Source: Actinomadura rifamycini DSM 43936 (GTDB lineage: Bacteria; Actinomycetota; Actinomycetes; Streptosporangiales; Streptosporangiaceae). From it: DNA of 64,000 bases. Shown here one piece after another: positions 16,613 to 23,775 of this stretch (its first letter is position 1; each line of letters starts with the position of its first letter). The stretch spans positions 124,001 through 188,000 of the forward strand of contig NZ_AULB01000016.1 of the NCBI RefSeq assembly GCF_000425065.1. The letters are read 5' to 3'. Both the position numbers and the translations under genes were made by a program. Below the pieces are notes generated by a model. The model was given only the letters and a program-made list of their open reading frames with translations. It was not told the origin of the DNA and made no database searches.

Positions 16613-16838
16613 CGGATCCTCCGTGTCGATGACAAAAGGTGAGTGACCCGTATACAGGGTGCACCCAGAGGCAGGTCAAGCCCCGACCACGATCCGCGAT
16701 GGGACCGTTACGCGGACCGCGCTCTCGACAGCCTCTGGGCAAGAGTAGGACAAAACGCCATCTACGTGCGTGCTCTTTGATGTTCCGCCGTGACTTCGGG
16801 CCACGGGTGCCGGCCGCGGCATCGGCGTCCGACCGCCG

Positions 16839-16873
16839 CCGCCGGTGTGCATTGCACCGCCGGTGTGCATTGC
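16839..16873. repeat. two 17-bp direct repeats at a terminator
   Basis: CCGCCGGTGTGCATTGC occurs at 16839-16855 and 16857-16873, separated by one base. The second copy runs into the left arm of the PP2C gene's terminator. A slipped duplication is the simplest origin. The stretch 16613-16923 otherwise holds no gene I can support. Confidence 0.7.
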
Positions 16874-16923
16874 GGCGTCTTGGTGTCAGGCCCTCCGCGG
16901 GGCCTGGCGCCAAGACGCCGCAA
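16870..16923 (-). terminator. long hairpin terminator of the PP2C gene
   Basis: Arms of about 24 nt (TTGCGGCGTCTTGG... and its complement) enclose a short GC loop. Mismatches are mainly T/C changes that would pair as G-U in RNA. The stem starts directly after the phosphatase stop codon at 16924. Confidence 0.75.
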
Positions 16924-17709
16924 TCACGCGCTCCCCGCGGCGCCCACGGTCAGCGGGGCGTCCGGCTCGGTGACGTGCTCGGCCTCGATGACGTCGGCGA
17001 CGACCGCGGTGATGTTGTCGGGGCCGCCGTTCTCGCGGGCGAGTTCGATGAGCCGGTCGACGGCGCGCTGCGGATCGGCCTCGGCCGACAGCACCTCGTA
17101 GATCGTCTGCGCGTCGACGGGCCCGCTGAGGCCGTCCGAGCACAGCAGGTACCGGTCGCCGAGCCGCGCCTCGCGCAGCCGCAGGTCGGGCTCCCGGTCG
17201 TCCCGGCCGTCCAGCACCCGGTACAGGACGTGCGAGAGCCGCGACGTCTCGGCCGGGTCGGGCGTCTGCCCGGACTGCTCGGCCTCCGCCTTGAGGAGCT
17301 CGTCCATGGTGTGGTCCTGCGTCATTTGGAAAAGCTCGCCGTCGCGCAGGAGATAACCGCGCGAATCGCCGATGTGCGCGAGCGCGACCGACGAACCCGA
17401 CCAGAGCATCGCGGTGAGCGTGGTGCCCATCCGGCTCAGATCCGGACGTTCCTCGCGGACGATGCGGAGCTTCTCGTTGGCCTCGGCCACGGCGCGGCCC
17501 AGCATGTCGACAAGGTCGTCACCGCGCGCATCGGCGTCCAGCGAGCGCAGCGACCCGATGACGGTCGAACTGGCGACCTCGCCGCCGGCATAACCGCCCA
17601 TTCCGTCCGCGACCGCGATCAACCGCGCACCGGCGTAACCCGAGTCCTCGTTGTTCTCCCGGTTGCACCCGATGTCGCTGCCTGCTGCGTACCTGATTGC
17701 TACGTTCAT
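16924..17709 (-). CDS. PP2C-type Ser/Thr phosphatase
   Basis: A 261-residue PPM/PP2C metal-dependent phosphatase. Motifs in order: SDIGCNRENNEDSGYAG (metal Asp), VADGMGGYAGGEVAS, AHIGDSRGYLLRDGEL, LLCSDGLSGPVDAQ and ENGGPDNITAVVADV. The sequence is soluble; the transmembrane tail of mycobacterial PstP is absent. It probably reverses Ser/Thr kinase phosphorylation. It lies 36 bp downstream of the response regulator gene, suggesting one transcript and cross-talk between the two signalling types. The ATG at 17709 has no clear ribosome site. Confidence 0.93.
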   Translation of the reverse strand: MNVAIRYAAGSDIGCNRENNEDSGYAGARLIAVADGMGGYAGGEVASSTVIGSLRSLDADARGDDLVDMLGRAVAEANEKLRIVREERPDLSRMGTTLTAMLWSGSSVALAHIGDSRGYLLRDGELFQMTQDHTMDELLKAEAEQSGQTPDPAETSRLSHVLYRVLDGRDDREPDLRLREARLGDRYLLCSDGLSGPVDAQTIYEVLSAEADPQRAVDRLIELARENGGPDNITAVVADVIEAEHVTEPDAPLTVGAAGSA

Positions 17710-17745
17710 ACCAGTTTCGATGACGATCCTGTCAGAGGAGTTGTA

Positions 17746-18423
17746 TCAGTCACGAGCGCCCTCCCCAACCGTTCCGACACCATGCCGGACCGCGTAAAGG
17801 GCCGCCTGCGTCCGATCCTGGACTCCCAGTTTCATGAGCAGATTACTGACGTGCGTCTTGACCGTCTTCTCCGAGACCACGAGCGCGCGGGCGATCTCCC
17901 TGTTGGACCTTCCCCGCGCGATGTGCACGAGCACCTCCCGTTCCCGATCGGTCAGCGCGGCCAGGCCGCGGTCGTCCACCGACGCCGGCTCCGCCAGCAT
18001 CGCCTCGGCGGCGTCGGGCGCGAACAGGACGTGCCCGTCGTGCACCGCCCGGATCGCCTGGACGAGCGCCTGCGGGTCGACGTCCTTGTAGAGGTACCCG
18101 GCGGCGCCCGCCTGTACAGCGGGCAGCACGTGCCCGCGCTCCGTGACGCTCGTCAGGATCAGGACCCGTGCGGAGACCCCGCGTGCCCGCAGCTCCGTCA
18201 GCGCGCTCAATCCGTCGGCGCCCGGCATCTTGAGGTCCATCAGCACGATATCGGGCTCGAGGGATTCGGCCAGTGACACGGCCGACGCGCCGTCGGCGGC
18301 CTCGCCGACCACGTCGATGTCGTCCTGGATGCCGAGGAACGTGCGCAGCCCCTGCCGGACGACCGGATGGTCGTCGGCGATCAGCACCCGGATCGGCGCC
18401 CGCACCGCCCCCCGCGGCGTCAC
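17746..18423 (-). CDS. NarL/LuxR-type response regulator
   Basis: A 225-residue response regulator. The receiver domain (residues about 11-125) carries the acidic pair in IADDHPVV, the phospho-acceptor Asp in DIVLMDLKMPG, the Thr/Ser in LILTSVTERG and the Lys in YLYKDVDP. The C-terminal LuxR HTH reads LTDREREVLVHIARGRSNREIA and ALVVSEKTVKTHVSNLLMKLG. The GTG start at 18423 overlaps the kinase stop (GTGA), so it is the cognate partner of that kinase. The regulon is unknown. Confidence 0.93.
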   Translation of the reverse strand: MTPRGAVRAPIRVLIADDHPVVRQGLRTFLGIQDDIDVVGEAADGASAVSLAESLEPDIVLMDLKMPGADGLSALTELRARGVSARVLILTSVTERGHVLPAVQAGAAGYLYKDVDPQALVQAIRAVHDGHVLFAPDAAEAMLAEPASVDDRGLAALTDREREVLVHIARGRSNREIARALVVSEKTVKTHVSNLLMKLGVQDRTQAALYAVRHGVGTVGEGARD

Positions 18424-19559
18424 AGCGGCACCTCCAGCCGGACGGTCGTGCCCGCGCCGGCCGCCGAGGAGACCGAGAGCTCCCCGCCGATCGACACCGC
18501 CCGCTCCCGCATCGACGCGAGCCCCAGCCCGTTCTGCGGGTCGTCGCCCGGGTCGAACCCCGAACCGTCGTCCGCGACCTCCAGCACCGCCTGTCCGCAC
18601 TCCGTGCCCAGCCGGACCCGCACCTCCCGCGCGCCCGCGTGCCGCAGCGCGTTGTACAGCGCCTCCTGGGTGATGCGGAACGCGACCGCCTCGTGCTCCT
18701 CCGGCAGCACGACCGCCTCGTCGCCGCAGAACCGGACGGACGTCTCGTGCGCCCGGTCGAGCACCGCCACGTGCTTGCGCAGCGACGGGACGAGCCCGTC
18801 CGCGAGGTCCGCCGGGCGCAGCTCGTTGATCACCGCGCGCAGTTCGGCGAGCGCCTCCGCCGCGAGCCGCTCCACCTGCTCCAGCTCCCGGACGGTCCGC
18901 GCCGCGTCCCGCTCGGCGAGCGCGGCCGCCGTCCGCGCCGTCAGCCGCAGCGAGAACAGCTTCTGCGCCACCGCGTCGTGCAGCTCGCGCGCCAGCCGGT
19001 TGCGTTCCGCGACGACCGTCAGCTCCCGGTTGTGCTCGTACAGCCGGGCGTTCGTCATCGCGATGGCGGCGTGCGCGGCGAACAGGGTCAGCAGCTCCTC
19101 GTCCTCCCGGGTGAAGCCGCCCGGGGTGCGCTTGTTGGCGAGGAACACGATGCCGAGCACGTCGTCGCCGTCGCGGATGGGGACACCGAGGAAGTCCTTC
19201 AGGACGGGGTGCGCGTGCGGCCAGCCCTCGAACTCGGGCTCGCGGCGGATGTCGTCGAGCCGCTTCGGCGCGCCGTCGCGCAGCATCGCCGCCAGCATCC
19301 CGTGCTGGCGCGGCAGCGGCCCGATGCGCTCCCAGTCGTCGTCGGAGACGCCCTCGACGACGAACTCGGCGAACGAGCCCTCGTCGTCGGGCACCCCGAG
19401 CGCCGCGTAGCGGGCGTCCAGGAGCTGCGCCGCCGCCCGGACGATCACCTGCAGCACCTCGTGGACGGACAGGTGCCGGGTCACCGCGAGCACGGCCGAG
19501 CTGACGGCGTGCAGGGTCGCCCCCGGCTCGCCGCGGCGCCGCCCGTCGTCGTCGCGCAT
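18420..19559 (-). CDS. GAF-domain histidine kinase (NarL-partner type)
   Basis: A 379-residue cytoplasmic sensor kinase. A GAF domain (about residues 20-165; MLAAMLRDGAPKRLDDIR, HPVLKDFLGVPIRDGDDVLGIVFLANK) precedes a HisKA_3 dimerisation domain with the phospho-His in RNRLARELHDAVAQKLFSL, and a HATPase_c domain (ITQEALYNALRHAGA, VADDGSGFDPG, GLGLASMRERA). The architecture resembles DevS/DosS, but with a single GAF and no obvious haem ligand that I can assign. I chose the ATG at 19559 behind GAGAGGG; an open extension to 19655 is GC-rich and unlikely. It heads the kinase / regulator / PP2C unit. Confidence 0.9.
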   Translation of the reverse strand: MRDDDGRRRGEPGATLHAVSSAVLAVTRHLSVHEVLQVIVRAAAQLLDARYAALGVPDDEGSFAEFVVEGVSDDDWERIGPLPRQHGMLAAMLRDGAPKRLDDIRREPEFEGWPHAHPVLKDFLGVPIRDGDDVLGIVFLANKRTPGGFTREDEELLTLFAAHAAIAMTNARLYEHNRELTVVAERNRLARELHDAVAQKLFSLRLTARTAAALAERDAARTVRELEQVERLAAEALAELRAVINELRPADLADGLVPSLRKHVAVLDRAHETSVRFCGDEAVVLPEEHEAVAFRITQEALYNALRHAGAREVRVRLGTECGQAVLEVADDGSGFDPGDDPQNGLGLASMRERAVSIGGELSVSSAAGAGTTVRLEVPL

Positions 19560-19818
19560 CCCGCCCTCTCGTCCGGCCGTCTCCGGCGGCCCGCCCGCGT
19601 CCGGGCGGGCGCCCGCCGCCCGCCTGACAAGCACCGTACTCGCACGCGCGGGCATCGCGAATCAGCCGCTGGGAGGAGGTGCGGCCGTGTCCGGACGCCC
19701 GCGCCCCGCCGGGTCCCCGCCGCGGCCGCCGGACCGGGGACCTACGACCATGTGCCGAGCCCCCGCCGGGCCCGCGCCCGATGCCCCTGACATGCGCGGA
19801 CGCCTAGCGTCCCGGGGT

Positions 19819-19959
19819 ATGCACACCGCACCGACCACCGGAGCCCCCCGAGGGCTCGGCCGGCCCCTCGCCCGCGGCCTCGCCCGGGACGGCGGGACCC
19901 TCGCCTCCGGCGCGCGGGACGCCGCCGGCCCGCGCGCCGCCGGGGCGGGCGCCCGATGA
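19819..19959 (+). pseudogene. short-chain dehydrogenase relic, coupled upstream ORF
   Basis: The 46-residue frame starts MHTAPTTGAPRGLGRPLARGL and continues RDGGTLASGARDAAG. This keeps the TGxxxGLG Rossmann motif and the following helix and strand of a short-chain dehydrogenase/reductase, then stops; the catalytic YxxxK is missing and cannot be found downstream. Its TGA overlaps the MFS start (ATGA). A TAGCGT -10 box lies eight bases before its ATG. It is either a decayed SDR gene or a retained leader peptide. Confidence 0.5.
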
Positions 19960-21326
19960 CGACCGCCCTGCACCCCGACGGCGCCGAGGCGCGGGACGAA
20001 CCGCGCGTGCTCGGCCCCGGCTACCGCGGGCCCACGTTCGGGATCGTCTTCGTCGTCACCCTGCTGGCGTTCGAGTCCATGGCCGTCACGACCGTCATGC
20101 CCGCCGTCGCCGCCGACCTGCACGGCCTCGGCCTGTACGCGTGGGGGTTCAGCGCCACGCTGATCGCCGGGCTGCTGTCCACGGTCCTCGCGGGCGGCTG
20201 GATCGACCGGTCCGGCCCGATGCGCCCGTTCCTCATCGGCCTGGGCACGTTCGTCGCCGGGCTCGCCGTCGCGGGCGCCGCGCCCGCCATGTGGGTGTTC
20301 GTCGCCGGACGCGCCGTCCAGGGCATCGGCACCGGACTGGCGATGGTCGCGATGTACGTCGTGGTCGCCCGCATCTACCCCGAATCGCTGCGGGCCCGCG
20401 TGTTCGCGGCCGAGTCGGCGGCGTGGGTGCTGCCCGCGCTGGTCGGCCCCGCCGTCGGCGGCGTCCTCGCCGAGCACGTCGGCTGGCGGTGGGTGTTCCT
20501 CGGGCTCATCCCCCTGGTGGTCCCGCCGACCCTGCTGCTCGTCCGCGCCCTGCGCGGCACCGAACGCCCCGAACGGGCCCCCGGCGCGTCCGTCCCCGGC
20601 GGCCGGGCCGTCGCGGCCGTCGCCGTCGCCGTCGGCGCCGCCGTCTTCCTCTACGGCCTCGACGCGCCCGGCTGGGCGATCGTCCCCGCCGTCGCCGCGG
20701 GGCTCGCCGGGCTCGCGTTCGGGCTGCCCCGCCTGCTGCCCGCCGGGACGTTCCGGATGCGCCGCGGCCTGCCGAGCATCATCCTCACCCGCGGGCTGCT
20801 GTCCGGCGCGTTCATGGGCACGGACGTCTTCATCCCGCTCGCCCTCACGTCCCTGCACGGCTTCGGCCCCGCCGAGGCCGGGATCGTCCTCACCGTGGCC
20901 GCGCTCGGCTGGTCCGCGGCGTCCCAGTACCAGGGGCGCTCGAAGCGCTCCCGCGCGTTCTTCGTGCGGCTCGGCGCCGTGTGCGTCACCGCCGGGATCG
21001 CCGCCGTCACCGTCGCGCTCCGGCTCGGCGGCTGGGCCGCCGCCCCCGCCTGGCTCATCGGCGGCGCCGGGATGGGCCTCGCGGTCGGCAGCCTCAGCGT
21101 CCTGCTGCTCGCCGGCTCCAGCGAGGAGGAGCAGGGCGTGAACTCCGCCGCGCTGCAGGTCGGCGACATGCTCGGCACCTCCGTCGTCGTCGGGACCGCG
21201 GGCGCCCTCGTCGCCGCGTTCGGCCCCGACCGCCTCGAACTCGGCCTCACCGCCGCCGGGACCGCGCTCGCCGCCGTCGCCGCCCTCGGCATCGCCGCCG
21301 CGCTCCGCCTGGAGGCCCGGACATGA
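19956..21326 (+). CDS. MFS transporter, DHA-like
   Basis: A 456-residue major-facilitator transporter with about 14 hydrophobic segments. The loop between spans 2 and 3 reads AGGWIDRSGPMRPFLIG, and span 5 carries VLPALVGPAVGGVLAEHVGWRWVFLG (motif C-like), which points to a drug:proton antiporter. The substrate is unknown. The ATG at 19956 overlaps the preceding short frame. The gene is itself coupled by ATGA to the QueA-like gene, so the run is one operon. Confidence 0.9.
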   Translation: MTTALHPDGAEARDEPRVLGPGYRGPTFGIVFVVTLLAFESMAVTTVMPAVAADLHGLGLYAWGFSATLIAGLLSTVLAGGWIDRSGPMRPFLIGLGTFVAGLAVAGAAPAMWVFVAGRAVQGIGTGLAMVAMYVVVARIYPESLRARVFAAESAAWVLPALVGPAVGGVLAEHVGWRWVFLGLIPLVVPPTLLLVRALRGTERPERAPGASVPGGRAVAAVAVAVGAAVFLYGLDAPGWAIVPAVAAGLAGLAFGLPRLLPAGTFRMRRGLPSIILTRGLLSGAFMGTDVFIPLALTSLHGFGPAEAGIVLTVAALGWSAASQYQGRSKRSRAFFVRLGAVCVTAGIAAVTVALRLGGWAAAPAWLIGGAGMGLAVGSLSVLLLAGSSEEEQGVNSAALQVGDMLGTSVVVGTAGALVAAFGPDRLELGLTAAGTALAAVAALGIAAALRLEART

Positions 21327-22354
21327 CCACCGGCCCCGAGACGGAGGACTTCGCCGTGCCCCCCGGCCTCGAAGCACGCGAGCCGCCCGAGGCGCGCGGC
21401 CGGCCCCGCGACGGCGTCCGCCTCCTCGTCGGCCGCCGCGCCACCGGCGAGGTGTCCCACCACGCCTTCCGCGACCTGCCCGGCCTCCTGCGCCCCGGCG
21501 ACCTCCTCGTCGTCAACACCGCCGCGACGCTGCCCGCCGCCGTCCGCCTCGACCGCATCGGCGTCCACTTCTCCACCCCCGTCCCGGACGCCGGCGACCG
21601 CCTCTGGCTCGTCGAGCTGCGCCGCCTCACCGGCACGACGACCCGCCCCTACCCGGGCGGGTCGCCCGGCGAGTGGATCCCGCTGCCCGGCGGCGCCACC
21701 CTCACCCTCGTCGACCGCCGCACCGACCGCCTCTGGCGCGCCCGCCTCGACACCGACGTCGTCCCGTACCTGCGCCGCCACGGCACGCCCGTCCGCTACG
21801 GGGCCGTCCCTCACGACCAGCCCATCGCCGCCTACCAGACCGTGTTCGCGCACGACCCGTCGTCCGGCGGCGCCGCGATGCCCGGCGCCGCCCGGCCCTT
21901 CACCGCCGCCCTCGTCACGCGCCTGGTGTCCCGCGGCGTCCTGCTCGCCCCGATCACCCTGCACGCCGGCGCCGCGCCCCCCGAAGCCCACGGGCCCCCG
22001 CCCGCCGAGCGGTACACCGTCCCCGCCCCGACCGCCGCGCTCGTCCGGCACGTCCGGGCCGAGGGCGGACGGGTCATCGCGGTCGGCACCACGGCCGTCC
22101 GGGCGCTCGAGACGGCCGCCGCGTCCGGGCGCGTCGAGGCGTCCGAGGGATGGACCGACCGCGTCGTCACCCCCGAATCGGGCGTCCGCGCGGTGGACGG
22201 GCTCCTCACCGGCCTGCACGGGCCCCGCTCACCACACCTGACGACGCTCGCCGCCATCGCAGGTCACAGCCTCGTGAACAGCGTGTACCGGGCCGCACTC
22301 GACGAGCGGTACCTGTTCCGCGAGTTCGGCGATTCCCACCTGCTCCTGCCCTGA
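21323..22354 (+). CDS. QueA-like S-adenosylmethionine:tRNA ribosyltransferase-isomerase
   Basis: A 343-residue protein with the QueA fold. It shows RDLPGLLRPGDLLVVNTAATLPA, IAAYQTVFAHDPSSGGAAMPGAARPFT, VLLAPITLHAG, ERYTVPAPTAAL, IAVGTTAVRALE and HLTTLAAIAGHSLVNSVYRAALDERYLFREFGDSHLLL. QueA moves the ribosyl group of SAM onto preQ1-tRNA to make epoxyqueuosine. No tgt, queC-F or queG gene lies in the window, and the enzyme sits in an operon with an efflux pump, so the true substrate may differ. The N-terminus is divergent and slightly long. The ATG overlaps the MFS stop. Confidence 0.85.
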   Translation: MTTGPETEDFAVPPGLEAREPPEARGRPRDGVRLLVGRRATGEVSHHAFRDLPGLLRPGDLLVVNTAATLPAAVRLDRIGVHFSTPVPDAGDRLWLVELRRLTGTTTRPYPGGSPGEWIPLPGGATLTLVDRRTDRLWRARLDTDVVPYLRRHGTPVRYGAVPHDQPIAAYQTVFAHDPSSGGAAMPGAARPFTAALVTRLVSRGVLLAPITLHAGAAPPEAHGPPPAERYTVPAPTAALVRHVRAEGGRVIAVGTTAVRALETAAASGRVEASEGWTDRVVTPESGVRAVDGLLTGLHGPRSPHLTTLAAIAGHSLVNSVYRAALDERYLFREFGDSHLLLP

Positions 22355-22403
22355 CCCGTCTCACATGGCGGACGTCACACCCGGGTGCGGCGCCGCGAGC
22401 CGG

Positions 22404-22409
22404 TAGCGT
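22404..22409 (+). promoter_or_regulatory. -10 box TAGCGT before serB
   Basis: TAGCGT ends ten bases before the ATG at 22420, giving a leader of only about 3 nt. No ribosome site precedes that ATG, which supports a near-leaderless transcript. Confidence 0.4.
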
Positions 22410-22419
22410 GGACCCCAGC

Positions 22420-23619
22420 ATGGACGGGTCAGCCGAGCGCACGCTGCTCATCACACTCACCGGACGCGACCGCCCCGGCGTGACGTCGCGCCTGTTCCGG
22501 ACGCTGTCGGACTTCCCGATCACCGTCGTCGACGTCGAGCAGGTCGTGATCCGCGGCCGGCTCGTCCTCGGCGTGCTGGTCGCCTACACCGCCGACGCCG
22601 ACATGGGCGGCGTGTGGAACGCCGCCGAACGCGTCGCGAGCGACCTCGACATGGAGGTCGAACTCTCCACGGGCCGCGACTCGCGCACCCCGAAGCGGCG
22701 CGGACGCCTGCACGTCACCGTCCTCGGCGCGCCCCTCACTCCCGCCGCGATGGCCGGGATCGCGGGCCGCATCTCCGCGCACGGCGCCAACATCGACCGC
22801 ATGGAGCGCCTCGCGAGCACCCCGGTCACCTGCATCGAGATGGACGTCTCCGGCGCCGACCCCGACGCCCTGCGCGCCGGTCTCGCCGCCGAGGCCGCCG
22901 AGCGCCAGGTCGACGTCGCCGTCCAGCCCGGCGGGCTGTCCCGGCGCGCCAAGCGGCTCATCGTCATGGACGTCGACTCGACCCTCATCCAGGGCGAGGT
23001 CATCGAGCTGCTCGCCGAGCACGCCGGCTGCCTCACCGAGGTCGCCAAGGTCACCGAGGCCGCCATGCGCGGCGAACTCGACTTCGAGGGGTCCCTCCGC
23101 GAGCGCGTCGCGCTCCTCGCCGGACTGGACGCCGCCGCCATCGACGACGTCCGCGACCGGCTCAAGCTCGCCGCCGGCGCCCGCACCATGGTCCGCACCC
23201 TCAAGCGCCTCGACTACAAGTTCGCGATCGTCAGCGGCGGGTTCACCCAGGTCACCGACGCCCTCGTCGACGACCTCGGGATCGACTACTCGGCCGCGAA
23301 CACCCTCGAGATCGAGAACGGCAAGCTCACCGGCCGCGTCGTCGGCCCCGTCATCGACCGCCCCGGCAAGGCCGCCGCCCTCGAGCGCTTCGCCCGCGAG
23401 GCCGGCGTGCCCGTCGCGCAGACCGTCGCGATCGGCGACGGCGCCAACGACCTCGACATGCTCCAGGCCGCGGGCCTCGGCATCGCCTACAACGCCAAGC
23501 CCGTCGTCCGCGAGGCCGCCGACACCGCCGTCAACGTCCCCTACCTGGACACGATCGTCTTCCTCCTCGGCATCTCCCGCGAGGAAGTCGAAGCCGCCGA
23601 CGCGGCGGATTCCCTGTAA
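22420..23619 (+). CDS. serB: phosphoserine phosphatase SerB
   Basis: A 399-residue HAD phosphatase performing the last step of serine biosynthesis. Residues 1-170 hold two ACT-like regulatory domains (LLITLTGRDRPGVTSRLF and HVTVLGAPLTPAAMAGIA), as in mycobacterial SerB2, and may bind serine. The HAD domain starts at LIVMDVDSTLIQGEVIELLA (nucleophile D184, acid D186), then FAIVSGGFTQV and the metal loop VAIGDGANDLDML. Length is typical for the actinobacterial long form. Confidence 0.95.
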   Translation: MDGSAERTLLITLTGRDRPGVTSRLFRTLSDFPITVVDVEQVVIRGRLVLGVLVAYTADADMGGVWNAAERVASDLDMEVELSTGRDSRTPKRRGRLHVTVLGAPLTPAAMAGIAGRISAHGANIDRMERLASTPVTCIEMDVSGADPDALRAGLAAEAAERQVDVAVQPGGLSRRAKRLIVMDVDSTLIQGEVIELLAEHAGCLTEVAKVTEAAMRGELDFEGSLRERVALLAGLDAAAIDDVRDRLKLAAGARTMVRTLKRLDYKFAIVSGGFTQVTDALVDDLGIDYSAANTLEIENGKLTGRVVGPVIDRPGKAAALERFAREAGVPVAQTVAIGDGANDLDMLQAAGLGIAYNAKPVVREAADTAVNVPYLDTIVFLLGISREEVEAADAADSL

Positions 23620-23775
23620 CCCGTTCCCTGTAGCCCGCGGCGGTCGAAACCGGGGTGTTCCGGGTCACCGCGGGCCTCTGCGCGGAATGAAACCGGGCGG
23701 AGTCGCCGTTCACCGTTCGTACCGTTGATCACCAGGGTAGGCCGGTGGTGCGGGCGGTGATCTTGGAGGGCAACG

